From Akkermansia muciniphila (lineage in GTDB: Bacteria; Verrucomicrobiota; Verrucomicrobiia; Verrucomicrobiales; Akkermansiaceae), in contig CAMDCV010000008.1 of NCBI GenBank assembly GCA_945890645.1, positions 48,170 through 112,169 of the forward strand: DNA of 64,000 bases, given 5' to 3'. Both the position numbers and the translations under genes were made by a program. Shown here in pieces: positions 46,233-55,323 of this stretch. The notes under the pieces are model-generated. The model did no database searches. It had not been told where the DNA came from and worked only from the letters and a program-made list of their open reading frames with translations. Each line of letters opens with the position of its first letter. The stretch's first letter is position 1.

Positions 46233-46269
46233 TTGCCATGCCGAAACGATAAGGCATGTTGTTCAACAA
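46233..46269 (+). promoter_or_regulatory. Promoter with overlapping inverted repeats ahead of the M23 peptidase
   Basis: TTGCCA (46233-46238), 16 bases, CATGTT (46255-46260). A perfect inverted repeat CATGCC/GGCATG (46237-46242, 46253-46258) overlaps both promoter boxes. A second palindrome TTGTTCAACAA (46259-46269) covers the expected start site. This looks like an operator, inferred from position. Confidence 0.45.
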
Positions 46270-46278
46270 TTACTCCAC

Positions 46279-47109
46279 ATGAAACGCCCTGCCCTTTTTC
46301 TTTTTATCCTCATTCTCGCTGGCATGGTGGTGGGCCTTACCCTGCATCTATCCGAAAGAAAGATCGACATGGCTGACATCCAAATGAAATCGCCACAAGG
46401 TGCGAACCGCCCTCTCGCCATGCCTGCCAACGGCGCGCCGGACTTCCGCTTCCACCAGTTTTCCGTGTGGCAAAGCCTCGCGCAGCCCTTGGTTGATCGG
46501 ATCGACGAACCGATGGGATCAGAAAACGGTGCGCTTGTTTATAATGCCCAACCGTTCTGGGCAATGAATGAAGCGCGCGGGGGCCATCACACCGGTGATG
46601 ACTTGAATGGCATCGGCGGCATGAATACCGATCTCGGCGATCCCGTTTTTGCAGCTGCGGAAGGCTTGGTTGTTTACTCCGGGGTCCCATCGCCCGGTTG
46701 GGGTTCGGTGCTGATCCTTGCCCACAGGCTCGCCGATGGACGAAGTTTTCAAACGATGTATGCCCACCTCCACCAAATCGATGTCGCACTGGGTAGCTTG
46801 GTCGGACGCGGACAAAAAATCGCCAGCGTCGGCACTGCGGGTGGAAACTATCCCGCTCACCTGCATTATGAAATTCGCACCGGCTATGGCATCGATGTCG
46901 GCGCGGGCTATGCAGCCTACCCGCTCAACCGCGTCGATCCACAAGCCTTCCGCGCTCCGCTTTCTGCTGCCCCTGATGATCTTCGTCCGGCTGTCAGCAC
47001 TTTGCTGCAAAAGGATCTTAGTCAGCGCGACGCAGAAGCCTTGTTCAATCAACTCAATAATGCCGGGAACCGCGAAAAATTGTTAGAGATTCTCGAACAA
47101 ATGAAATAA
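46279..47109 (+). CDS. M23-family peptidase (LytM-type), membrane-anchored
   Basis: A 276-residue cell-wall hydrolase candidate. An N-terminal membrane anchor (ALFLFILILAGMVVGLTL) leads to the zinc metallopeptidase domain: HHTGDDLNGIGG (first His and Asp ligands), PVFAAAEGLVVYSG, MYAHLHQIDVALG and YPAHLHYEIRTG with the HxH motif. All catalytic ligands are present. The protein would cleave peptidoglycan cross-bridges or be a regulator of amidases. The MBL gene follows after eight bases. Confidence 0.9.
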   Translation: MKRPALFLFILILAGMVVGLTLHLSERKIDMADIQMKSPQGANRPLAMPANGAPDFRFHQFSVWQSLAQPLVDRIDEPMGSENGALVYNAQPFWAMNEARGGHHTGDDLNGIGGMNTDLGDPVFAAAEGLVVYSGVPSPGWGSVLILAHRLADGRSFQTMYAHLHQIDVALGSLVGRGQKIASVGTAGGNYPAHLHYEIRTGYGIDVGAGYAAYPLNRVDPQAFRAPLSAAPDDLRPAVSTLLQKDLSQRDAEALFNQLNNAGNREKLLEILEQMK

Positions 47110-47117
47110 CTCGCGAC

Positions 47118-48116
47118 GTGTCCGCAACGCCAGAAATGCATCTCAGCACAGGCAAAGGCTTGCATCTCAGCGATCCCGACCTTTGGCTGGATCCACGACG
47201 CCCCCAAGCATTTGCCTTTATCTCCCATGCCCACGCGGACCATGTCGCTCGTCACGAAGCCATATTGTGCAGCCCCGTAACGGCTCACTTACTTCAAGTG
47301 CGCTATCGCATTTCGCGCGATCGCATGATTATACAGGAATTTCATGAACCAAGGCGTTGGGAAAATTTTTGCTGTACCCTGCTTCCCGCCGGTCACATCG
47401 CAGGATCGGCGATGCTGCACATCGTTGATGAAAATACCGGTGCAAGTCTGCTTTACACGGGCGACTATAAATTGAGACCGTCTCGCAGTGTGGAGACTGC
47501 CACATGGATGAAGGCACAGACACTTATCATGGAAAGCACCTTCGGTCTGCCGCTCTATGTGTTGCCCCCAGCGCCTGTGATTGAGGCGCAGCTCTGCGAC
47601 TTTGTTCGTGAGACCATCGCTGATGGCTCCACGCCCGTACTTCTCGGATATTCGTTAGGCAAAGCGCAAGAAATTGCTGCCATTCTCGATGCTCATCAAC
47701 TCCCCTATCTCAATGCACCGAGTGTTGCCAAAATGACAGAGGCATGCCGCGCTGCGGGTCTCGCCCTCTCCGCTGCTGAAACATGGCAAACCGACATACC
47801 ACCCGGCTACGCCTTAATCGCTGCGCCGCAAATTTTACGACACAGCGATTACGCCCGCATTCCTCGTGCCCGCAGTGCGATGATGACAGGCTGGGCTTTG
47901 CATTCGAGTTCGCGCTATCGTTATGGTTGCGATGCCGTTATTCCTCTCTCCGATCATGCCGATTACCCCGATTTATTGCGCACAGCCGAAATCGTGGACC
48001 CGCAAAAAATCCTCACTGTCCACGGCTCAACTCGCGAGCTAGCCGCCAGCCTGCGGGCGAAAAATTTCAACGCGTGGAGCCATTACGGCGATGATCAGCT
48101 CGAATTTCCCCTGTAA
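47118..48116 (+). CDS. MBL-fold metallo-hydrolase, nuclease-like (beta-CASP-related exonuclease)
   Basis: A 332-residue metallo-beta-lactamase-fold protein with the zinc motif FISHAHADHVARH, the LPAGHIAGSAMLH segment, GDYKLRP and the C-terminal PLSDHADYPDLLRT and ILTVHGSTRELAASLR. The pattern resembles ligase-associated DNA exonucleases and RNA-processing exonucleases. The start is GTG at 47118, eight bases after the M23 peptidase stop. No DNA ligase neighbours it, so the nucleic acid substrate is uncertain. Confidence 0.82.
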   Translation: MSATPEMHLSTGKGLHLSDPDLWLDPRRPQAFAFISHAHADHVARHEAILCSPVTAHLLQVRYRISRDRMIIQEFHEPRRWENFCCTLLPAGHIAGSAMLHIVDENTGASLLYTGDYKLRPSRSVETATWMKAQTLIMESTFGLPLYVLPPAPVIEAQLCDFVRETIADGSTPVLLGYSLGKAQEIAAILDAHQLPYLNAPSVAKMTEACRAAGLALSAAETWQTDIPPGYALIAAPQILRHSDYARIPRARSAMMTGWALHSSSRYRYGCDAVIPLSDHADYPDLLRTAEIVDPQKILTVHGSTRELAASLRAKNFNAWSHYGDDQLEFPL

Positions 48117-48191
48117 AATCAAAGTTCAGAACGCGTATGATGAATGTGCAAATTTTGCTGCAACACGATAAAATCTGCCTACAAAGAATCA

Positions 48192-48220
48192 TTGCGCAGC
48201 CACCTCATCCGTGCTACGTT
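48192..48220 (+). promoter_or_regulatory. Promoter of the desaturase gene
   Basis: TTGCGC (48192-48197), 17 bases, TACGTT (48215-48220), with an upstream TG (48212-48213) making an extended -10. Confidence 0.5.
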
Positions 48221-48267
48221 TCGCTCGTCTCCTGAACGGAGATCTGTTTTCAACACTACTACAACCT

Positions 48268-49398
48268 ATGTCAAAATTCCGTATCCCTTTTGAGAGGGTG
48301 AACTGGATTACCAGTTCGTTCCTTATTGGCACCTTCCTTCTCGCGATCACTGTCGTACCTTGGTATATTATTCAATTCGAACAAACTTGGTTCCAGTGGG
48401 CTATGTTTGTTTTCATGGTTCCCGCGACCGCCATGAGCATAACGCTCGGCTATCATCGCCTCTTCTCTCACTTGTCGTTCAAAGCGAAATGGCCTGTGAA
48501 ATTGTTCACACTCGTCTTCGGTGCCTGTGCCTTCGAAAATTCCTGCCTCGACTGGAGTGCCGACCACCGCACCCACCACAAACACGTCGACCACGATGAA
48601 GATCCTTATGATATTTCCAAAGGTTTCTTCTGGGCCCACATCGGCTGGCTGATGTTCAAACTCCGCCCCGAGCATCCCGCGACGAACGTCAATGACCTTC
48701 GCAAAGAAAAATTGGTGATGTGGCAGCACAGACATGTGCAAACAATCGCCTTTTTAGTTGGCATCGTCGGCCCGACCATTCTTGGTGGTATCTACAACTA
48801 TTTTGTCGGGCTCCCCGTTTGGCAAGGTGCCCTTGGTGGTTTCCTGATCGCCGGCGTACTTCGCGTCGTTGTTGTGCAGCACTCCACGTTCTTCATCAAC
48901 TCGCTTTGCCACACCATTGGCAAACGCCCTTACTCGACGAAGCATTCCGCTCGTGACAGCATCGTCATGGCATTCGCCACCTTCGGCGAAGGCTATCACA
49001 ACTACCACCACGAGTTCCAGCACGACTACCGCAACGGCGTTAAGCCATGGCAGTGGGACCCCACCAAATGGACGATCTGGACCCTTTCGAAATTCGGTCT
49101 CGCTTCGAACCTTCGCCGTGTGCCTGATTCGCGCATTCTATTAGCCGAAATGGGCGAAGCCCGTCTGCGCGCCGAGGAAAAACTTGCCGCACTCAATGCA
49201 GTACATCCTACTGCTACCGAACGCGCTCATGTGATGCTCAACGAGCTCTGCCAAAATCTAGCGAACAACTACGCCGAATTGGAAAAAGCTGTCTCGGATC
49301 GCGTCGAAGTTTCCAAGCAAACTCTGCTCACCTGGCAGGCAGAAACCCGCGCTCTGGTTCGCTACGCGAGCTCGATCCGCTTGCTTTCGCACGCCTGA
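48268..49398 (+). CDS. Acyl-CoA (delta-9 type) fatty acid desaturase
   Basis: A 376-residue membrane di-iron desaturase that introduces a cis double bond into fatty acyl chains. The three histidine boxes are present: HRLFSH (about residue 63), HRTHHKHVDH (about 100) and EGYHNYHHEF (about 240). Four hydrophobic spans surround them. The C-terminal about 75 residues are a charged helical extension (EARLRAEEKLAALNAV) not found in the core family. ATG 48268 is preferred over the frame at 48211. It ends in a strong terminator. Confidence 0.93.
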   Translation: MSKFRIPFERVNWITSSFLIGTFLLAITVVPWYIIQFEQTWFQWAMFVFMVPATAMSITLGYHRLFSHLSFKAKWPVKLFTLVFGACAFENSCLDWSADHRTHHKHVDHDEDPYDISKGFFWAHIGWLMFKLRPEHPATNVNDLRKEKLVMWQHRHVQTIAFLVGIVGPTILGGIYNYFVGLPVWQGALGGFLIAGVLRVVVVQHSTFFINSLCHTIGKRPYSTKHSARDSIVMAFATFGEGYHNYHHEFQHDYRNGVKPWQWDPTKWTIWTLSKFGLASNLRRVPDSRILLAEMGEARLRAEEKLAALNAVHPTATERAHVMLNELCQNLANNYAELEKAVSDRVEVSKQTLLTWQAETRALVRYASSIRLLSHA

Positions 49399-49420
49399 TC
49401 AGCCAATCATTTTTCTCGAT

Positions 49421-49451
49421 GGGCCATTCGCGAGAATGGCCCATTTTTTTT
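49421..49451 (+). terminator. Rho-independent terminator after the desaturase
   Basis: GGGCCATT (49421-49428) pairs with AATGGCCC (49435-49442) around a 6-base loop, followed by eight T residues (49444-49451). Confidence 0.9.
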
Positions 49452-49467
49452 CTTATTCCCACCAATC

Positions 49468-49872
49468 ATGGCAGACGAACAAACAGTGATGGAACAAATC
49501 GGCAAGGATGGCATCGCCGCCATGGTCGCGGCATTTTACCGTCGCGTACGCCACGACGATGTGATCGGACCGATGTATCCCGACGATGACTGGGAAGGCA
49601 GCGAGGAGCGTTTGTGCGATTTTCTCTGGTTCCGCATCGGGCAAGATCCCACCTACATTCTCAAGCGTGGGCACCCCCGTTTGAGAATGCGCCATATGCC
49701 GTTTCGCATTGATGTTCTCGCCCGCGATCGCTGGATCGCGCTGATGGCGGCGGCGATGGATGAAACTGCCGTTCATGGCCCCGCGCGCGAGTGGCTGGAT
49801 GGCTTTTTCTTTCAAATCGCCGACTTTATGCGCAATCAGCCGGAAACTGCGGCAGAAATTGAACAAAATTGA
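49468..49872 (+). CDS. Truncated haemoglobin, group II (GlbO-like)
   Basis: A 134-residue globin of the 2/2 fold. The RGHPRLRMRHMPFRID segment is the group II signature and contains the proximal histidine. FYRRVRHDDVIGPMYPDDDW precedes it, and the distal side tyrosine is in MVAAFYRRV. Such proteins bind oxygen or handle NO and peroxide. The gene follows the desaturase terminator and has no Shine-Dalgarno. Confidence 0.92.
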   Translation: MADEQTVMEQIGKDGIAAMVAAFYRRVRHDDVIGPMYPDDDWEGSEERLCDFLWFRIGQDPTYILKRGHPRLRMRHMPFRIDVLARDRWIALMAAAMDETAVHGPAREWLDGFFFQIADFMRNQPETAAEIEQN

Positions 49873-49971
49873 TTTCAGAATCGCTTCACTTGTTGATTCT
49901 GAGATTGCCATGAAACGCATTTTGCCACAGAATTCAAACGCACGACGGGATCGTTTCCTGCCACCATCTTC

Positions 49972-50949
49972 ATGATCCGATATTTTCTATCTCTACTCTT
50001 GTTGACTCCCGCCATTGCGCAGGATTTACCACGTCGCCAAGATGATACCGTGCCTGCCCAAGTGGAGCAAATGTATGAGCGCGGATTACGCTACCTTGCA
50101 ACCAAACAAAACAAAGAAGGTTCTTGGGATGACTCGCAAGGTGACGAACCGGGGGTTGTTGGCCTGGCCGTTGTCGCATTTCTTGCCCACGGCGAAGACC
50201 CCAATCACGGGCCATATGCCAAAAATATTGAGCGCGGCATCAACTACATTCTTTCGCAACAAAATGCGACCAATGGCTACATCGGCAGCAGCATGTATAG
50301 CCATGGTTTCGCGACCCTCGCGCTCGCAGAAGCCTACGGCATGACCAACCACCCGAAACTTGCACCCGCATTGAAAAAAGCGGTGGACTTGATTCTGTCT
50401 GCACAAAAACGCAATCGCTTCAAAGCCTGGCGCTACACACCTGACGCCTCGGATGCCGACTCCACTGTCGCAGGCTGCCAGATCGTAGCGCTTCTCGCCG
50501 CTCGCAATGCTGGTATTTCTATTCCGGATGAATCGATCAAAAACGCACTCACTTATATGGAAACTTGCCGTGGTACCGATGGCGGCTATGGCTACACCTC
50601 TGCGGGTGGCGGCAAGCCGACTCTCACGGCGATTGGTGTGCTTTGCCAAGCTCTCGCAAAGAAAACTGACGGCAAAGGCTTTGCGGCCAGCACGGCTTAT
50701 CTAAAAAACCATATCAACTATCGCGAGGCCTACTATCCTTTCTACTTCGAATATTACATGTCGCAGGCACTTTTCCATGCCGATCAGAAATTGTGGCAAG
50801 AATGGAATGCCAAAAACATCAAGCTGATGGCAACCTTACAATCTCCCGATGGCTCATGGCCAGGTCGCATGGGCTACGCGTTCAATACTTCCGGAGCGTT
50901 GCTCTCCATGGCTCTGAACTATCGCTTCCTGCCGATTTACGAAAAATAA
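49972..50949 (+). CDS. Secreted prenyltransferase/squalene-oxidase repeat protein
   Basis: A 325-residue protein with a signal peptide (MIRYFLSLLLLTPAIA). The rest is an alpha-alpha toroid like one domain of squalene-hopene cyclase. It has two QW motifs (QNKEGSW and QSPDGSW), a RYTPDASDADSTVAG segment reminiscent of the DxDD region, and a GGYGYTSAGG loop. The lone domain and the absence of a clear catalytic DxDD suggest it is not a true cyclase. It heads a tight operon with three secreted paralogues (gaps of 13, 21 and 15 bases). Confidence 0.8.
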   Translation: MIRYFLSLLLLTPAIAQDLPRRQDDTVPAQVEQMYERGLRYLATKQNKEGSWDDSQGDEPGVVGLAVVAFLAHGEDPNHGPYAKNIERGINYILSQQNATNGYIGSSMYSHGFATLALAEAYGMTNHPKLAPALKKAVDLILSAQKRNRFKAWRYTPDASDADSTVAGCQIVALLAARNAGISIPDESIKNALTYMETCRGTDGGYGYTSAGGGKPTLTAIGVLCQALAKKTDGKGFAASTAYLKNHINYREAYYPFYFEYYMSQALFHADQKLWQEWNAKNIKLMATLQSPDGSWPGRMGYAFNTSGALLSMALNYRFLPIYEK

Positions 50950-50962
50950 AATCATCGTCCCC

Positions 50963-52552
50963 ATGAACCGCACACTTCTCTCTCTCATCGCACTGTCAAC
51001 TTCCGCGCTCGGCGCTGCGGAGGATGTTCTGCGCTTTACCAACGGCGACCAATTGCATGGCGAATACAAAGGCATCGGTGAAGACCAGACGGTTCTATGG
51101 ACGCGAGCTGATTTAGCGGCGCAGCTGTCGCTCAAGTCAAAAAACATTCGTCACATCGTTTTGCAAGGAGCCGCCCCACAAAAAGATCCCAATTTATTCT
51201 CCTACATTACTCTCATCAATGGGGACCAAATCCCTGGTCGCGTGATCAATTTCGATGACAAAACTCTCGAATTAGAAAGCCATGCAGTTGGGAAAATCAG
51301 CCTTCCCACGACAGCAGTAGCTGGCATCAATCCAAATCCCTTTGGTGGTAAATTAATGTATGTAGGCCCTTTTTCGCCCGACGGTTGGGAAGTTCTCAAT
51401 CCACAAGAAATCAAGGTCATAGAAGAGGTGGATCCTTTTGCTGGTGGCGAGGAGAAAAAAGAAGAACCCAAGGTTGAGAAAAAGGAAGAAAAGAAAAAAG
51501 AAGAACCATCGTGGAAGCACGCGGGCAGCTCTTGGTATCACGTTAAAGGTACGCAACCACTGATTCGCAAGGACTGCATGGGCGAATCTTCACGACTTCG
51601 ATTCCGCATTTCATGGCGCAACCGCCTCAATGTCAATGTGGCCCTCCATGCAGATTTCATGCAACCACCCGAAAAGAAAAAAGAAGAGGGCGATAACAAT
51701 AAAAAGGCCGGCATCGTTCGGGCCCAAGTTTTCGGGTTCAACGGCATGTCGAATCAAGCGAACTCTTTCGGCAACTCGCTGGTGCTGAATATCTATCAAA
51801 CCTATTTTTCCCTTAGCCGCCACGGCTATGATGCCAATGGTCAACCGATGTCGCAACGACTGGTTCACACGCAATCCGGTGTGCAACTCCCGAATTCCGG
51901 CGATGCCACCATTGAAATCCGCAGCGACCGCAACAAGGGGTTGCTGATGATTTTCATCAATGATCAATACGCCGCACAATGGGAGGACCTTCCCCGCTTA
52001 AAAAATGATGAGGAAGAAAAAGATAAGGAATCGACCGACCTCCCCCTCGGCAACGGATTTGGCATCCAGTGCACTGGCACTAGCGATCCTCTGCGCCTTT
52101 CGGACGTGGTGATCAGCGAGTGGAATGGCATCAAGGACAGTGCCTATAGCATGAGTCATGAGAAGCGCGACATTGTCCTGCTCGGCAATGGCACCGATCG
52201 CTATTCAGGCGAGGTCACGGGGATCAAAAACAATACCGTGACATTCAAAAACGCCTACAGCGAATTGCAAATTCCCCTCTCGGAAGTCTCGGAGATCGTT
52301 TTCGCAAAAAGCGCAAAACCCGAAACCAAGGAACCCGCTGAAGGCACAATCACCGCGCGTTTTTATCCCACAGGGAAGATCAGCGGAGTACCGCTTACTT
52401 CACAAAGAAATACCCTGCAACTCAATCACCCTGCCGCGGCACAACTCAATGTCGATCTCAGCACTGCAATCTCGTTAGAATTTAACGATGACAATCCTTT
52501 TCTCGAAACTCTTGACGAAGAACCCAATCAACCCCTGGTGCCGGAAGAATAA
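50963..52552 (+). CDS. Secreted modular protein A of the NGD cluster (unknown function)
   Basis: A 529-residue exported protein. Two about 45-residue beta modules with the motif F.NGDQLHGEY and LINGDQIPGRV occupy about residues 25-130. A GPFSPDGWEV segment and a Lys/Glu-rich linker (about 165-190) precede a LamG/concanavalin-like jelly-roll (about 200-395, with ATIEIRSDRNKGLLMIFIN). Two more modules follow (VLLGNGTDRYSGEVTGI and a weaker one near 465-510). No enzyme motif is evident. It is the first of three tandem, diverged paralogues. Confidence 0.72.
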   Translation: MNRTLLSLIALSTSALGAAEDVLRFTNGDQLHGEYKGIGEDQTVLWTRADLAAQLSLKSKNIRHIVLQGAAPQKDPNLFSYITLINGDQIPGRVINFDDKTLELESHAVGKISLPTTAVAGINPNPFGGKLMYVGPFSPDGWEVLNPQEIKVIEEVDPFAGGEEKKEEPKVEKKEEKKKEEPSWKHAGSSWYHVKGTQPLIRKDCMGESSRLRFRISWRNRLNVNVALHADFMQPPEKKKEEGDNNKKAGIVRAQVFGFNGMSNQANSFGNSLVLNIYQTYFSLSRHGYDANGQPMSQRLVHTQSGVQLPNSGDATIEIRSDRNKGLLMIFINDQYAAQWEDLPRLKNDEEEKDKESTDLPLGNGFGIQCTGTSDPLRLSDVVISEWNGIKDSAYSMSHEKRDIVLLGNGTDRYSGEVTGIKNNTVTFKNAYSELQIPLSEVSEIVFAKSAKPETKEPAEGTITARFYPTGKISGVPLTSQRNTLQLNHPAAAQLNVDLSTAISLEFNDDNPFLETLDEEPNQPLVPEE

Positions 52553-52573
52553 TCCGCGAACTGCCCTACTCTC

Positions 52574-53869
52574 ATGCGACTTTTTTCTCTCATTTCTTGC
52601 GGTCTCATACCGGCATTTTTTCTTCACGCCGATGAAGTATCGCTCGGTGCTATGGGGAAAATGACGGGCAAGATCAAGTCCGTCAGTGCACAAAAAGAAA
52701 TTCTATTACAATCACCGCTCTCGGAAAATCTTTTGCTACTCCAAGGCGAAAGCCTTGAGTCGATAGCGTTCGACGCCACAGAAAAAACCTCTTCACCCAC
52801 CAATAATTTACTCTATCTCAAAAATGGCGATGTCCTTGCGGCAAACGTCGAGTCGCTTGATGCAACACAACTATCCTTCAAAACACCCTGGGCTGAAAAG
52901 TTGCAAGTGGCACGCACAGCCATTGATAGCCTGCATTTTGGCACCGGAGAAAATCAAGTGCTGTATCGCGGACCTAATAAAGATGATTGGGAACTGTCTC
53001 GTTCCTGGCGCTTTGATAATGGATTGGTATCACAGGGATGGACACCCGCGCATCGAAAGTTCGAATCACTCCCGGAACGTTACATCCTCACGTTTACTGT
53101 CGAATGGCAGGGCAATGTCGGATTTAAATGCCTCTTCAATTCCAGCAGCATTGATGGCAACAACGACAACAACTGCTATATCATGCAGTTCAACTCCGCA
53201 GGCTTCGAATTGAAACGCCAGTCCACTGGCTCAAAAAAATATACCACTCTGGTATCCTACAATGATTTCGACGGGGAAGATTTCGACGATAATAAAGCCA
53301 ATATTGAAATCCGAGTGGATCGCGGTAACCGAGTCATGCAGTTGCTAATCAATGATAAATTGAAGCGCAATAACATCATCGACCCCATGGAAACTGGGCC
53401 TATGCCCACTGGCAACATTGTTAGCTTCACCGCCACTGCTGGCAATGAAGACACGCAAACGATCACAGACATCCAACTTTCCTCGTGGGGATCTTCCAGC
53501 GCTGAAGCGCGCATGGAAAAACGCACCGAGTCCAAACGCGATGTCATGTTTGATATCGAATCGAATCGCTCATCCGGAGCATTGAAATCAATCACCCCTG
53601 GCAAGGAGTTGCAGGTGTTGTTTGAAAACCCGCACGATCCATCCCCCAAGCCACTTGCTGCCTCTAAGATTGCCGTGATTTATTTTTCCGGAGAGAAGCC
53701 CAAAAAGCCCGAAGGTTTGTATCTCATCAAGTTGCAAAATTACGGCTCACTGCATGTCAATTCCTTCACGCTTGAGGACGACATACTTCAGGCGAATCAT
53801 GCGGACCTTGGCGAGCTTCGCATCAAAGTCCCCATGATCGAGCAAATCACCCGCCTGCCCCAAGGCTAA
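52574..53869 (+). CDS. Secreted modular protein B of the NGD cluster (unknown function)
   Basis: A 431-residue exported paralogue of its neighbours. Signal peptide, then a weak first module (about 20-65) and a clear second one (YLKNGDVLAANVESL, about 78-120), then YRGPNKDDWELS and a jelly-roll with ILTFTVEWQGNVGFKCLF and NIEIRVDRGNRVMQLLIND. Two more degenerate modules close the protein. The linker is shorter than in protein A. The domain order is the same, which supports gene duplication. Confidence 0.7.
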   Translation: MRLFSLISCGLIPAFFLHADEVSLGAMGKMTGKIKSVSAQKEILLQSPLSENLLLLQGESLESIAFDATEKTSSPTNNLLYLKNGDVLAANVESLDATQLSFKTPWAEKLQVARTAIDSLHFGTGENQVLYRGPNKDDWELSRSWRFDNGLVSQGWTPAHRKFESLPERYILTFTVEWQGNVGFKCLFNSSSIDGNNDNNCYIMQFNSAGFELKRQSTGSKKYTTLVSYNDFDGEDFDDNKANIEIRVDRGNRVMQLLINDKLKRNNIIDPMETGPMPTGNIVSFTATAGNEDTQTITDIQLSSWGSSSAEARMEKRTESKRDVMFDIESNRSSGALKSITPGKELQVLFENPHDPSPKPLAASKIAVIYFSGEKPKKPEGLYLIKLQNYGSLHVNSFTLEDDILQANHADLGELRIKVPMIEQITRLPQG

Positions 53870-53884
53870 CTACTTTTTCCAGTC

Positions 53885-55273
53885 ATGAAATTTTCCTTAA
53901 CTTGCGCGCTGATCACTATGCCCTGTGTGGTATCAGCGCAGGATATGCCTTTATTGGAATTCACCAACGGAGACCGTTTGCAAGGCTCGTTGACCCGCGT
54001 GGAAGACGCTCACATCATTTGGAAAACTTCTCTGCTTAAGGAGGACACTCCCTTCTTTCTGAATCAGGTTCAGGACATTACTTTTCCCCTGCGGCCTGCA
54101 CCTGTGGCCAAGCAAGATCACATCGCACACATTCGCTTTAATCCGGATCTTCGTCAGCAAAATGAAAAACTTCCCGGAGATGTCATTGAGGGCGAACTAG
54201 TTGCCGTCAATGAGGACAACATCATTTTGAATACATGGTATGCCGGACAGCTGAAGCTCAACCGCAACATGGTCAAAGATCTAGAGATCACTGACGTCGC
54301 GCCTTCGATCTATGCCGGACCATTGGAAAAAGACGAGTGGAGTGTGTCGCCGACAGACTCATGGACTTACGAAAAAAATTCTTACACCGGCAGTGGCAAC
54401 GGTTCACTGGCAAAAGATTTCAAAAAAATGCCGGAACGTTATTGCTTTCGTTTTACCGCGGCATGGAAAAGTCGTTTCAGCCTGCAAATTCTCTTCGGTG
54501 CCGATAGCAAGGATGAAGAATCCCCCGATAACCATTACATGATCGTTCTTGATAACGGCACCTCCTATCTCCAAAAGCGCGCCACCAATGAAAACCCGGG
54601 CGGCGGCATGATGCGCAATGGCGGCATGATCGGCGAATACAAGCGCGACCAAGCCTTTCGCAGCAAAGAAAAATCGGAACTGAAACTGTATGTCGACACC
54701 ACCACCGGATTGATGGCGCTGTATTCCGATGACACACTCGTGCAACAATGGCAAGACACCGAACAACCTTATCTCAACGGCACCTGCATCCACCTTCGCC
54801 AAAGCTCCGGTAGAAGCTATAACGTCAATGTATCGCGCATGTTTCTTACCACATGGGACGGTACTCTACCGAACGACGATCAAACGAAATCGAGCAACTC
54901 CATCGACAATCCCGAACCCCAAAAAGACGAACAACGCATCATTCTGCGCAATGGAGATATTATGTTAGGCAAAGTCGAGAAAATTGAGAACCGTGAAATC
55001 ACTCTCAAGACACGCTACAATGAAATCAAGCTACCCGTATCTCGCATCAAAAAACTGGCACTGGCACCGTCAGAATACGACGAGCGACTGCTGCAAAACG
55101 GCGATGTTCGCGCTTGGTTTAGTGATGGTAATTTCATTACTTTCCGCCTAGAGAGCATTGACGAGAAAGGAAAAATTACTGGCACGAGCCAACACTTTGG
55201 CACCGCGCAATTCGACCCTGCCGCCTTCACGCGCATCGAATTCAACATTTACCCGTCTCCAGCTAAAAAGTAA
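53885..55273 (+). CDS. Secreted modular protein C of the NGD cluster (unknown function)
   Basis: A 462-residue exported paralogue. FTNGDRLQGSLTRV and an EGELVAVNEDNII module lie at about 25-130, then YAGPLEKDEWSVS and a jelly-roll with YCFRFTAAWKSRFSLQILFGAD and LKLYVDTTTGLMALYSD. The C-terminal modules are IILRNGDIMLGKVEKI (best copy, about 355-400) and a final one with LQNGDVRAWFSDGNFITFRL. This is the clearest example of the two-modules / jelly-roll / two-modules layout. It ends the operon. Confidence 0.72.
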   Translation: MKFSLTCALITMPCVVSAQDMPLLEFTNGDRLQGSLTRVEDAHIIWKTSLLKEDTPFFLNQVQDITFPLRPAPVAKQDHIAHIRFNPDLRQQNEKLPGDVIEGELVAVNEDNIILNTWYAGQLKLNRNMVKDLEITDVAPSIYAGPLEKDEWSVSPTDSWTYEKNSYTGSGNGSLAKDFKKMPERYCFRFTAAWKSRFSLQILFGADSKDEESPDNHYMIVLDNGTSYLQKRATNENPGGGMMRNGGMIGEYKRDQAFRSKEKSELKLYVDTTTGLMALYSDDTLVQQWQDTEQPYLNGTCIHLRQSSGRSYNVNVSRMFLTTWDGTLPNDDQTKSSNSIDNPEPQKDEQRIILRNGDIMLGKVEKIENREITLKTRYNEIKLPVSRIKKLALAPSEYDERLLQNGDVRAWFSDGNFITFRLESIDEKGKITGTSQHFGTAQFDPAAFTRIEFNIYPSPAKK

Positions 55274-55323
55274 TTCGGGGTATCAAACTTGTCTGAATCT
55301 GATGACTTCTCTGTTGAAGTAGA

